A program made the position numbers and the translations under genes. Positions 50,040-61,154 of a stretch of DNA of 64,000 bases are shown here, in pieces; position 1 is the first letter of the stretch, and each line of letters begins with the position of its first letter. The notes beneath the pieces are model-generated. The model saw only the letters and a list, made by a program, of their open reading frames with translations. It did no database searches and was not told the origin of the DNA. This DNA comes from Glandiceps talaboti (lineage: Eukaryota > Hemichordata > Enteropneusta > Spengelidae). The DNA lies in NCBI RefSeq assembly GCF_964340395.1, contig NC_135558.1:23641064-23705063 (forward strand), written 5' to 3'.

Positions 50040-51425
50040 TAACCAATTCTGGCAAAAACTTGTTAGCAAAACTAACAAAGGTAAATGATACATTCATATC
50101 ACAGGATTTATTGACATGTTTAAATATTAGCACCAATGGCAATGTAGTAAATTATGTGATTATTTTTTTTAAACAAGCGACCTATCGGTCAGAATAGCTC
50201 CGCTGTTTTGTTTTTTTTATTTTATTTTTTATTTTGGTGACATGTAGAAGTGGTTCAGTTCTTCAGCTCTTTACTATGCAGTTTTGCTTTAGCGATGCAA
50301 TAAAGTGGTTAGTGGTTTCATATGATGTCTCACTATAAAACATATTTTACACAGAAGTTGGTAATGTATTGTACTTTTATACCATAGTCACCATTTTATA
50401 ACAAAAATCTACAGTTATGAAAAATTGCACAAAATCTCAGAAAAAAATGACTGGGAAATGCACACAAGAAAAAGAAAAAAAAGAGAATTTTGAGGTTGGC
50501 TATAAATAATTCCAGTGTCTTACAGCTTTAACCCTGGAAAATTTTAATGATGAATGAAATAAACTAGGGATCTAAAATAATTTTGAGGCAATTTGAATTT
50601 CAATTTTCTAACAAATTTACCAAGTCAACAACATTCAACTTGTACTAGTTGTAGTAGATATATATATAGGGAAGAAATGTATTAATCGCCATCTTAGTTT
50701 CCGTACGGCGACAATCCCCAAGTACCCGAAAGAGAGTCATTCTCAGCCATTGACAGGGTTCGACACTGGAGTAAAAAAGTCACTATCCCACAGGACTAGT
50801 AAAATTGATAACATAGTAGTCCTGCAAAAAATCTGGTGGTCCTATCTTTAAGTGCTTTCGCTTGTTCACTTAGGCTCTTCATCTCTCTTAGTTTTTGCTC
50901 AACTTCTAATTCACTTTTCCAAACCCCATATTTATTTCAAACCGTGTGTTGTAATTGAACTGTCTATTTCTTTGTAGTTGTTTGTGCATCATCAACTCAT
51001 TACTGTAATTTTATTCTCTTTTTTATGTTTTGGAGCTTCTTCTCTTTTTTGTTGCTTTCTGTGAGTAGTTTGTCTTAATTGGGGGGGGGGGGGAGTAATA
51101 AGATGTTATGTGGTCTTATTTCTAGCTCATAACATTTCTGGTACACATTGATCTAACTATTGCATTTTTAAAAGACAAAAAATTACCTTCCCATGGAGCA
51201 AGTCTTTATAGTGTTGTCCTTAGTGCATATTAGAATGTATTTACAACATAAAAATAAATAAATTTGAAGGTTACCAGCAGTTACAGCAAAATTTTGTTAC
51301 TAATTACATGTACAAGTCACTTCGTCTATTTTCGTGTCTATGTACTTCCGGGTTGACATAAACGTTAAACGTGATACAGTCGGCCCTATAATTACTAAGA
51401 AATGACAAAACCGTTCGCAAAATAA
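50040..51425. other. ABL intron sequence, no gene recognised
   Basis: Contains a TAGCAC-family 5' scrap (AGCACCAATGGCAATGTAGT near 50129) and a 13-G run near 51080. A 35-bp block, TTTCCGTACGGCGACAATCC onward (50697), occurs inverted at about 54660-54696. Confidence 0.55.
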
Positions 51426-51428
51426 AGT

Positions 51429-51665
51429 TCAGGATTTTAATTTTTCAAACTGAATATCAATATCCACTACACATTCAATAACTGGTTTCGCGTATTTAGA
51501 AATGTGCCCCAAAACATGAACACGGAATCGTACCGTGTCAGTGTTACTAACTAAGTTAGCAGTTTCATTGTAGGCTGTAAGTTGTACCGGTAAAAAAACG
51601 ATCATCACATCATGTAGGAAGTACAAAAACATAGAACACGTTGTTTTCTTGCTGAATAAACTCAC
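51429..51665 (-). CDS. Hypothetical exon of unknown protein
   Basis: Minus-strand frame ending in TGA, preceded at 51666 by a fair acceptor (GTTGTTATTTCAG). It encodes about 78 residues: a hydrophobic segment (MFLYFLHDVMIVFLPVQL) then a beta-like stretch TDTVRFRVHVLGHIS and an end IQFEKLKS. I do not recognise the family. It could be the last exon of a small membrane protein nested in the ABL intron, perhaps with the frame at 54511-54864, or chance. A LINE separates the two. Confidence 0.25.
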   Translation of the reverse strand: MSLFSKKTTCSMFLYFLHDVMIVFLPVQLTAYNETANLVSNTDTVRFRVHVLGHISKYAKPVIECVVDIDIQFEKLKS

Positions 51666-51827
51666 TGAAATAACAACACGGTCAAATTGCGTCTTCGATT
51701 TTGACAGCCACCATTGTTATGATTGAGCTTCACTTACTTCCGTTGAACGTGGCCAGTACAGTGTAGAGGCCAGGTACTAGGTAAGCCTTACCCTTATTAT
51801 ACACAAATCATCGTACAACTATTTTTA

Positions 51828-53684
51828 TTGGCTATAATATTAGCTACATTTGAAAGGTCTCACTTGATTGGCTCATCCTTCGCTATTCCACTGCACCACC
51901 GCACTCGTCTTCATGTTTACTGGTGCGAATATATAAAACTTCGTAACCTTGTAAAGAAGGAGATTGAGTTTGCCAAATGCCGTTATTACAAAGAACTGCT
52001 ATCTGAAAATATTAACAATAGCCACAAAGTTTGGAAGAAGGTGAATGAACTTCTTAAACCATCAGATAAGACTCTCCCTGTCCACGACAATGCCATCCCT
52101 CTCGCAAATAACTTTAACAACTACTTTGCTAATGTTGGTGTGCTTGTTCAGGATGAACTTCAACCGACAGACCCCTTGATAGATCACATACCAACACCTG
52201 GCTCTCAATTCCAACTTTCGACTGTCTCTGAAGAGGATGTAAATTCGGAATTATCCTCACTGCCATCAAATAAATCATCTTCCACTGATGACATTGACTC
52301 GCGCCTGATCAAACTTTCTATGCCAGCGATTGTTCCGTCATTAACTCGTATTTTCAATATGTCCATAACCCAAGGCATTATGCCCACACAGTGGAAAAAG
52401 GCTACAATTGTCCCCATCTTCAAGAAGGGTAAGAAAGACAAACAAGACATTTGTAACTATCGTCCCATCTCATTACTGCCCACCTTATCAAAAGTCATGG
52501 AACGTCTAGTCTGCAAGCAACTTAGCTCCTTTTTCGAAAGAAATAATGTTCTTCACTCAACCTTCTCAGGTTTTCGACCAAAACATTCTACAGCAACCCT
52601 GTTGCAACGTGTAACTGATGACATTCTTGTCAACATGTATACTAAGAAAATCTCGTGTCTTCTAATGCTGGATTTATCAAAAGCATTTGACTCTGTGAAT
52701 CATGCTATTCTTCTTCAAAAACTTCAACGCTATAACATCCACCCCACTACCATATCATGGTTTAAAAACTACCTGACTGATCGCACTCAATGTGTTAAAC
52801 TTGATTCTTACACTTCAAATCACATTCCTGTTAAAACCGGGGTACCTCAAGGAAGCGTCTGCGGCCCACTTCTATTCTCCCTCTATATCAACGACCTTCC
52901 ACTCTGGCTCCAATCTAATACACCAATGTACGGCTATGCTGACGATATCAACATCTTAAAAGCAGCTCCTATCTCCAACTTAGATGCCTTACACGATGAG
53001 TTGATCGATGAAATCAACAATCTCACAACATGGTTTCACTCCAACTCTCTCAAACCCAACATTTCTAAATACCAATTCATGTTACTTGGCACTCGTCAAC
53101 AATTGCAGAAAATACCAGATCACATTAAAACCCTCTCTACTCGCGATCATGTTATTCAGGCAACCACCAGTGCGACTTGTTTGGGTCTTAGACTTGACCC
53201 TGAACTCAAATGGTCAAACCATATAGCCTACCTCCGTCGAGCTTGTGGTTATCGACTTATTACCCTGGCTAGAGCAAGACGTTGTATTCCTGAAAAAATT
53301 CGCAAGAATATCATCACAGCTACAGTTTTCTCACTCCTGGACTACTGTGACACTGTTTATTCAAACTGTAGTATCACATTAAAATGCAGCTTGCAACGTA
53401 TAATCAATTTCGCTGTCCGCATCCAATGTGGGCTAAAGAAGTCTGAACATGTCACTACCGCCAGACTTAGACTTGATTGGCCAACCATTCAAGAGCGACA
53501 TAACCACAACTTCAATAAACTTGTCAAAAAATGTATTATTAACAAAGTACCATCGTACCTTTCTGAACTTATTTCAACCAATGATACGTTTCATCAATAC
53601 AATACAAGGACCAAATTCCACATTCCGAAAGCCCACTCTCGTTCCTTCAGATACAGGGCATCCATCGCTGCAAATAGTTCATAA
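51828..53684 (+). CDS. LINE ORF2 reverse transcriptase, 5'-truncated but open
   Basis: An uninterrupted frame of 618 codons; the first ~20 are probably host sequence, and LINE similarity begins near HHRTRLHVYWCEYIKLR. Motifs in order: KKATIVPIFKKGKKD and NYRPISLLPTLSKVME (fingers), HSTFSGFRPKHSTATLLQ, palm A LLMLDLSKAFDSVNHAIL with Asp at residue 282, palm B GVPQGSVCGPLLFSLYINDL at 338, and palm C YADD at 370-373 (52935-52946). After this come the thumb and a C-terminal domain. This combination fits the Jockey/CR1 group of non-LTR elements. The endonuclease half is missing, as expected from incomplete reverse transcription. No stop or frameshift suggests recent insertion. It lies antisense in an ABL intron. 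Confidence 0.9.
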   Translation: MAIILATFERSHLIGSSFAIPLHHRTRLHVYWCEYIKLRNLVKKEIEFAKCRYYKELLSENINNSHKVWKKVNELLKPSDKTLPVHDNAIPLANNFNNYFANVGVLVQDELQPTDPLIDHIPTPGSQFQLSTVSEEDVNSELSSLPSNKSSSTDDIDSRLIKLSMPAIVPSLTRIFNMSITQGIMPTQWKKATIVPIFKKGKKDKQDICNYRPISLLPTLSKVMERLVCKQLSSFFERNNVLHSTFSGFRPKHSTATLLQRVTDDILVNMYTKKISCLLMLDLSKAFDSVNHAILLQKLQRYNIHPTTISWFKNYLTDRTQCVKLDSYTSNHIPVKTGVPQGSVCGPLLFSLYINDLPLWLQSNTPMYGYADDINILKAAPISNLDALHDELIDEINNLTTWFHSNSLKPNISKYQFMLLGTRQQLQKIPDHIKTLSTRDHVIQATTSATCLGLRLDPELKWSNHIAYLRRACGYRLITLARARRCIPEKIRKNIITATVFSLLDYCDTVYSNCSITLKCSLQRIINFAVRIQCGLKKSEHVTTARLRLDWPTIQERHNHNFNKLVKKCIINKVPSYLSELISTNDTFHQYNTRTKFHIPKAHSRSFRYRASIAANSS

Positions 53685-53853
53685 ATTTAATGCCCTTTGT
53701 ACTCTTTCCTCAAGATGGTCATTATTGTACAGTGCTTAAATTTGTGTCTGTTATGTATATTTGTATTTTAAATCTGTATTGTATTTGTTTATCTTGCATT
53801 TGCATGAAAAGCCATTTAATGGATGCATTGCCGTTTATAAATAAATAATAATA
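51880..53853 (+). mobile_element. Jockey/CR1-like LINE, 5'-truncated, with (AAT)n tail
   Basis: Extends from the start of LINE protein similarity through a ~150-base 3' UTR to AATAAATAATAATAATAAT at 53836-53853. I could not find a clear target duplication because the left edge is imprecise. Confidence 0.85.
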
Positions 53854-53859
53854 ATAATA

Positions 53860-55580
53860 TTCCCGTTTTCAAGAGACACCCCGCCAGAATAAAGTGCCAC
53901 GTAGTACAGCAATGGCGCGAGATCGCCTGTTGGGCGACTTTCCCACCGGGTGTGCTTTTCGAAAACTACACAACACATGCTTTTATGACACGGAATCATA
54001 GAAAATCTACCCCGTTTCCAAACTAATCGTAATTTTATCGCGAATAGACAACCGGAGTTGGTCAAAATAGCAAATTAAAAATCAAATGAATTTTACTATG
54101 ACCGTGAATTCATCATATAGCCGGTGGTTTGAATTCTGAGCTCCCTACTAATATACCTATCACAGAAAGTTACTCGACTCGCGGGATAGCGGACAGCGTG
54201 TACGTGTATGTCGAACCCTTGCTATACGTTACAGCATAGACCCTCCTGGTTACAGTGGTAACACTCGTTCATGTTCGATTACCTTTCATAAAGAAAACAC
54301 AACGAAATGGTTGAAGTGATCTTTTTTTAAATTTCTTTTCATCACAAAAACAAAATCTGTGTGATCAAAAGTGTTGTAAACTAAACCAGAAAGAATTATC
54401 GGACTGGCTAAACTTCCCACTGAACTGGAGTAAGGTCCAAGCCTCGATAGTACGTGAGCAAATCGTCTCAAACTAGCGATACAACTTTCAAAATATAACT
54501 TGACATGTCTTCATTTGTTAGAGTTATACAATTCAAGACGGGTTTTCACTCGAAAGAAACAATTCTGTGAATAATGACATTCTGAACGCAGCGATTTCTC
54601 GGACGATGTTAACACTGTAACGTACGGCTGGCAACGACTTGCTTCCGGGTTAGTCCCTCGTACATCCGGGTACTTGAGATTGTCGCCGTACGGAACAACC
54701 ACATCGGCAATTTTGACGCTGTAATTTTGCCACCAATATTGATCGTACAAAAACAAAACTCCATAAATGAACCACAAAGTACTTTCCCTTTCAAAATGTG
54801 GTAATTTTAGAAAGAGTATTATCGTTTTTATTGACGACTGACTGTCAAAAATCGTCCCATACACTTCAGTTCACAGGCATTCAAACTTGATCATGAGGGA
54901 GGTGCATATACTGGAATGAACCATTCTGTAGGAGGGGTGGATGGAGAATTGGATTTGAAGTTTACAACCCTTTTTCGAACAAATATTTGTCATTTGGGCG
55001 CACAATGCGTAGAATTAAGACTATAGCACATATTACATTGCTTGTTTGACGTCAATAGTGTCTTTTGAAAAGTTGCACTTTACCTAAAGTCTCGCGGAGT
55101 GATTTCCAATATGGCGTCGGTCATTATACTCATTAACATATTCATTTTTTTTTCAAATTTCAAAAAAAAAATCATAAAAAATAGAAGAGAAGACGTGCTG
55201 ACTTGAAATTAACAAATCTAAGTAAGGTACCCTCTGTGCATCAACACACCACATATCAAAGCAATCTGACTTAAAGTTTATGAGGAGTTGATGAAAATGA
55301 CATTTTTGGAAAAAAAATCATAAAAAATTGAAAATGGCACAGATCAACTTGGCATGAACAAATCTGAATAGCCTCCCCCCAGGGAACATGCACACCAAAT
55401 ATCGAAGAATTCCGACTGTCACTTTCGGAGCAGATAGTGAAGATATAAAAGTTTGACGGACACCTATGATTCACTCTACTCTCTATACCTCAATACCCAC
55501 CTATACCTAAAGCTACGCTTTCAGCTTTCGCTGACAGCGGAGCTAAAAAGGTATATCCACATGCCAATCCATCCATTGTT
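53860..55580. other. ABL intron sequence; unassigned frame at 54511-54864
   Basis: A 117-codon minus-strand frame (54511-54864) has residues such as WFIYGVLFLYDQYWWQNYSV and VVVPYGDNLKYPDVRG but no ATG and no recognised family. It contains the block found inverted at 50697. The rest is AT-rich with short A-runs and no gene. Confidence 0.4.
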
Positions 55581-55591
55581 ACCAATGCAAT

Positions 55592-55769
55592 CAATCTGAT
55601 TAAAATCCGATGTAGATGTCGGCTAATCGTTCATTGCTATTTTACTTTCGTTATTTTGCCTGAATTGACTTTCTTGGTACATGTTTACATTTTTATAGCC
55701 TGATCGCCTCCTCTACATCTGAACTGGTGCACATGCACATGAATTTCTGCTCAGTGAGACACACAGCCA
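55592..55769 (+). mobile_element. CAATCTG-end MITE, truncated copy
   Basis: CAATCTGATTAAAATCCGAT and GTAGATGTCGGCTAATCGTT, through CTGCTCAGTGAGACACACAG, match the left half of the 317-bp MITE at 41.8 kb. It breaks off after ACACAGCCA, so the right end is missing. Confidence 0.8.
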
Positions 55770-55786
55770 TCAAGTCATTGAAAATG

Positions 55787-56325
55787 CCGCTATGATTGGG
55801 TTTTAAGGAACTGGCAGTTTATGTTGTCATTTTCAAACCTGGTTAATGTTGTTTGGCCTCATATGGTTGTTTTGATATCACTACTCTGATCACGCAATAA
55901 CACTTGTGAACTTAAAACAAACAGACTTAGATATGTTGTGTCTGCTCATTGGACATGGAATAGACTACTTATGTTGTGTCTCCTCGTCGGACATGGGACA
56001 TGCCTACTCTTCAAGATGACGTCATGGAATAAACCATTCAACAATAAAGGATGTCTGAGTTATGGCTTTGGACATGAAAACTGTGCCAACAAAATGGCTG
56101 CTAGGCAGCCAAATCAGATTGTATCATGATGAAAATGAACATGTATGTCATAGAACACTGTGCTAATACCAACTTTGAATGAGATCTGTTCAAGCATGTC
56201 TGAGTTATGGCTTTGGACATGGCAAATTCGCAAACAAAATGGCTGCCAGCCAGCCATATTGGATCGTATCACGACGAAAATCAATATGCACATGTATGTC
56301 ATAGAACACTGTGCTTTAAGGAACT
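55787..56325 (+). repeat. 151-bp family element, second locus
   Basis: Left block GCTATGATTGGGTTTTAAGG as at 39.41 kb, then a short GTTGTGTCTCCTCGTCGGAC duplication, GATGACGTCATGGAATAAAC, and two 151-bp units (about 56050 and 56190). Confidence 0.85.
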
Positions 56326-56388
56326 CAAGTCAAGGGACTTGCTGAGTCAGAATGGTGGCTGACTGAATCATACATGCAGTTCATTTAC

Positions 56389-56566
56389 CTATGAATAAAT
56401 TTCTTTTCTTCTAAGTAAGCCATGGCAGAGGCAACTTGAGTGGCTATGTACATGAGAGTTACAGCAGGCAGTGTCTCTTCATTGTTTTCTCTTAGATAGT
56501 CAAGTAAATTACCATGTGGCATGAATTCTGTAATAATATAGAAAGGTGGCTCCCTTGTACACACAC
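56389..56566 (-). CDS. ABL: ABL, kinase hinge and catalytic loop start (178 bp)
   Basis: Acceptor TTGTTTACAG then GTGTGTGT; donor TTCATAG then GTAAATG. Encodes (G)[18 protein letters not shown] then [20 protein letters not shown], followed by [20 protein letters not shown] and the first bases of Arg. The gatekeeper in IITEF is threonine, as in human ABL1 (T315), the residue behind imatinib sensitivity and resistance. The length of 178 bp and the split Arg codon are as in vertebrates. Tail-of-hinge residues differ (MPHG for MTYG), in a position that lines the inhibitor pocket. Confidence 0.98.
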
Positions 56567-56743
56567 CTGTAAACAAATCAAACCAATTAATATGCACAGA
56601 TTAGTGACAAAAGTACCCCTTCCCTTGTAAAACAACATCTGCAAATTACACAATAAACAAATCAAACTAATTAATATGCAAAGATTAGCGAGAAAGGCCC
56701 TAGCCCTAACAGATTCACTAGCTAGCCTTTCAAAGTATCATTT

Positions 56744-56786
56744 GTCTGTGTGTGTGTGTCAGTGTGTGTCCATGTGTGTGTATGTG

Positions 56787-56841
<55 letters not shown>
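56744..56841. repeat. (TG)n-(TCTG)n microsatellite
   Basis: GTGT-rich start, then about sixteen TCTG units, in the ABL intron. To its right are degenerate CCTTCC-element units (TTTGCATGTATTTGG and similar). Confidence 0.93.
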
Positions 56842-57489
56842 ATGTGGACACAATATCTCAAGAAATGCTTCGATTCTAATGAAACTTTTAATAATGATTA
56901 GATTTGGTAATCATCATATAAATAACAATGATTAATCAGCCTAATTAATGATTTTCAGTAATTAGACTATATCTACAGAATACAAGCTTCAAATTCTAGA
57001 TAATTGTATACATACATTTGGGATACCAAAGCATATCTGTCCTGAAAATATATCTGATGTTAGCTTTTGGTTTTAATAAGTTATTTGCATGTATTTGGTA
57101 ATTTTGGGAAAATCATAGTACTACAAATTGCTCATTGGAACATTGACTAAATATTCCATGAAACTCTAAAAGTTTCACATTTCATTTTGCATGTGTTGTG
57201 TTGGCCATAATTGATCGCATCTGTGGGCGATCTTGCTGGAGAATTTGGCAAGATAAATTCATACGACCTCTTCACTATGCTATCAAATTCTATCTTTTCT
57301 GTACTTCCATGTACTTAGTGAGGACCGTTTTGCACTACTGTGTCTCTGTTTACCATGTGAGAGCATGAGATGAGAAGATCACTGTTCATGGTCAAACTAT
57401 GAGTGAAAAACTGGGCCAAAATTTCTGGGGATCATGTATGCTTGATCAAATCGCCGTAAAATCAGTATTCCTACAAATAATTCATAAGC

Positions 57490-58165
57490 TAGGGCCAATT
57501 GTGTCAAAATGTTTTCAACAATAACAATAACACCTTCAGAAACATCCCCACCAAGTTTCAACCCATTCACCATGCAGATATGTTTTGACCAATATTGAGA
57601 TTTTTAGACCAAATTTGCATATCATTGATGGGATCATCACATTATGAATAGAGCTTTATCTACACATCCCCAGATGCATCCCCATTAAATTTCAGCCCAA
57701 TCTGCTCAGTAGTTTTGGAACTATTCATTTTTGACAAAAAACATTTTTAGACTTAATTTGCATATCACTGATGGGATCATCATGTCATGAACACTTCTTA
57801 ATTTAAATACCGCCAAGAATACTCCCATCAAATTTCAGCCTAATCTGCTCAGTACTTTTGGAATTATAGATTTTTTGACCAAAAGAGACATTTTAGCCCT
57901 AATTTGCATATCTGATGGGATTATCATGTCATGAACAATTCTTAATCTAAGAACCTCTAAGAAAATTCCAACCAAATTTCAGATTGATCTTCTGAGTAGT
58001 TTTGGAGTTTAAATTTTCTGACCAAAAATTACATTTTTTGACACAAATCACATACTGGTGGTAAGATTTTTGTTTTTAACAATTTCCCAACGAGACACCC
58101 AAGGTAATCCACCCACCACATATCATGGCAATTGGTCTAGCAGTTTTTGACTTTAAGTTGTTTAC

Positions 58166-58217
<52 letters not shown>

Positions 58218-58290
58218 GCACGCACGCACGCACACACGCACGCACACACGCAAACACGCACGCACGCACGCACACACACACAGGCTTACA
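57490..58290 (+). mobile_element. TAGCAC-family element, truncated at both ends
   Basis: Begins inside GCTAGGGCCAATTGTGTCAA and carries four units of the CTAATTTGCATATCACTGAT type with CCAAATTTCAGCC. It runs into an AC/ACGC microsatellite (58169-58282). The terminal hairpin is absent. Confidence 0.72.
58169..58282. repeat. (AC)n/(ACGC)n microsatellite
   Basis: About twenty AC dinucleotides followed by alternating CACG and CACA blocks. It is a potential Z-DNA-forming alternating purine-pyrimidine tract of over 100 bases. Confidence 0.95.
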
Positions 58291-58737
58291 TAGTGCTTTC
58301 AAGTGTTTAAATGACACATGGCGGCCAAAGCTTGACCTTTGTCATGTGGCTAGCAACCACTGGTTGAAATATCCCTTATTACAATTTGACAAAATGTCTC
58401 ACTCTGGCAAAATCCTGGCAAGAAGACCTATTAGGAAATGTAAAATACTTCATATTTATCCAATGAAAAGACAATCAAAGGCAAGAAATCAGAATTACGA
58501 AAATAAAAAACATAATAATTAATATATATATTTTGGTGTTCACTCAATTTTTGAATTATATAATTTTTAATTTGGTGGAAATAAAGTATTATTATAAGTA
58601 TTATTATTATACTCCAGTTCCAACATTGCAGTGTTTTTTGAAAGAAGCCTCACTCCAGGATGCCCCAAATGAGAGAAAGTGAGTCACGATTACCAACCAC
58701 AGAGCAGTATAAGAGGCAAAATGATTGAAATACTCAC

Positions 58738-58822
58738 CTAATAATTGCACTAAGTTTGGATGTTTAATTTCTTTCATTACACTTGCCTCCTTCATGAATT
58801 CATCCATTTGCATAGTTTCTTC
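58738..58822 (-). CDS. ABL: ABL, kinase helix C exon (85 bp)
   Basis: Acceptor TTGTTTTTAG then GAAGAAACTATG; donor TTATTAG then GTGAGTATT. Encodes EETMQMDEFMKEASVMKEIK then HPNLVQLL plus one base of Gly, against ABL1 [20 protein letters not shown]. The helix C Glu that pairs with the ATP-site Lys is present. The length is 85 bp, as in vertebrates. The next upstream exon (P-loop GGGQYGEVYEG and the Lys of VAVKTLK) was not found up to 64000, so the upstream intron is longer than 5.1 kb. Confidence 0.97.
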
Positions 58823-58861
58823 CTAAAAACAACATTGAAAAAAAGACACAGTAAGTTAAAA

Positions 58862-59505
58862 ACACTGCCAATGGCATTGAAGCACAACTACTCTTCAAGA
58901 TGACGTCATGGAATAAACCATTCAACAATAAAGGATGGGTCGGGTATGGGGGAAAGCATGGGTGGGGTATGGGGGAACCTGTTCAAGCATGTCTGAGTTA
59001 TGGCTATGGACATAATAACTGTGCCATCAAAATGGCTGCCATATCGGATATTATCACGACGAAAATGGATATGCACATGTATGTCATAGAACACTGTGCT
59101 AATACCAACTTTGAATGAGATCTGTTCAAGCATGTCTCAGTTATGGCTTTGGACATGGAAAATTCGCAAACAAAATGGCTGCTAACCAGCCATATTGGAT
59201 TGTACCCTGACGAAAATGAATATGCACATGTATGTCATAGAACACTGTCCTAATACAAACTTTGAATGAGATCTGTTCAAGCATGTCTGAGTTATGGCTT
59301 TGGACATGGAAAATTCGCAAACAAAATGGCTGCTAGGTGGCCATATTGGATCGTATCATGAAACAAATTGATGTGCATATGTATGCCATAGTATGTTGCC
59401 TCTGTACCAAGTTTGAAAAAAATCGGTCCAGGCATCTCCAACAGCTGTGGACGGACGGACGGATGGATGGACGAACAGAACCCAATCCATAAGTCCCCGC
59501 CGGAT
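58862..59505 (+). repeat. 151-bp family element, third locus
   Basis: Starts with a TAGCAC-family 5' scrap (CTGCCAATGGCATTGAAGCAC). It continues with GATGACGTCATGGAATAAAC and three 151-bp units (about 58984, 59128 and 59278). It ends with the GTTTGAAAAAAATCGGTCC tail and (GGAC)n, as at 40.3 kb. Confidence 0.85.
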
Positions 59506-59509
59506 GAAG

Positions 59510-61150
59510 ACTAATAAAAAGCTGACAATTCAGAAATAACTCTATTTCAGAGCTGAAGTCCTCACACTTAATAAAATGTATGCAGTAATTTAAAAGTCTT
59601 GATTTGGCTATACCGATAGTACCAGTAGTAGCAGCAATATTATATTATTGATTTAAATAATACATTATTCACGAGAAAGGATGGCTTATTTTCATTCTTG
59701 AAGGACGAGGTGCTCAGCTACATTATGATATGGTATTAATCATACAAATTTGTATACTGGAAGGTATCACAGACTAAAGAGGTACTGGTTAGTTGTTCAC
59801 AGGTGAAATGTGCATAAAATAACACACAATGGAAAGTCTGATGTAAATACACAGGAAAGACTAGAGGCTAACTTGTAAGCAGTCAAGAAGAAAATATCAT
59901 ACTACAGGGGCCTGCATAGGTTTACCTAATATTGCAGTCACAGATGTGATGCACTGATACTAATACATAACATTTCATTAGCAAATTTATTAAATGTAGT
60001 AGACCTGACAAAATAGCAGTTAAACATTTTTAAATTTTAGTGTGCTGTATAATGTACATGTATTATATTATATATGATGATATTGTGGCAAGGCATTGGT
60101 GTCATAAAACATAAAAACTCCTTGATATTGTAACTGTTATAATACCCTGCCAACCCTTCCTAGTGAAAGGATATGCTTGTATAGTCATAAGACATAACAA
60201 GCCCAATACAAACTTACTGCATTCTATATTTAGATTGTAGTATTCATATATAATCTCACTTTTTTGTTGTTGATATCAACCTGGGTAAGAATTTTTTTGA
60301 TATTCGACTCTATTTGAAGGCATTTTGTGCACTTAAGAGTTCATAGAAATTGCTGGGACCACAATTTGCCTACTTGAAATGAGAATCAATCTGAATCATA
60401 GTCACTGTTGTAATCAGAATCATATTGGTTATAAACAATGTGGTGGTGATCTGAGTCACTTCTTTCAACAAAGGCATTCTGTATCGTTTGCCGAGCAACA
60501 TCAGGTGTAAAGGGACACTCAAGCTTGTGTTGTTTAAATATCAACAGTGTGTACCTGGCTGACTAATCGGTGACTGACTGACTGGTAACTGACTAACTGG
60601 TGACTGACTGACTGGAAACTAACTAACTGACTGTGTTGTACTAAATAGTATATGGGAGTGTATCCTGCAATAAAGTTATAATAATAAATGATGGCTGACT
60701 GACTAGTGACTGACTCCTTGTAATGTACATGTACTACTTGATGGCTGACTGACAGGTGACTGACTGACTGCTTCAGTTGTACTACAACATTTCTGACTGA
60801 CTAATGACTGACAGTGACTGACTGGTAACTGACTAACTACTTGTACTGTACATGTACTAGTCTCAGATTATTGGTCTCTTCTTTATCTACAAATAAGTTC
60901 TGAAAGAGGATGTTATGTACTTTTAATCACCCTACAAGAAAATTTCACTGATCATTCTCCAAAAGGTAAACAGATGTTCTATCTACACTGCTGAACATCT
61001 CAATTATTTTGTAATTAGCTATGGATTTTTAAAACGAGTAGTGCATAACCATTCATTGTTGTTTGCATTTAGTTAAACAATGTTGGTTTAGAATTTCAAA
61101 AATAAAAGTACACACTTTCAAACTTCATACAATAGAACTGCTCACTCATT
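59510..61150. other. ABL intron sequence with GACT-rich patch
   Basis: No gene recognised. Between 60555 and 60845 the sequence is made of irregular TGACTGACTGG and AACTGACTAACTGG units, a decayed simple repeat. The rest is unique and AT-rich. Confidence 0.55.
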
Positions 61151-61154
61151 TTTT

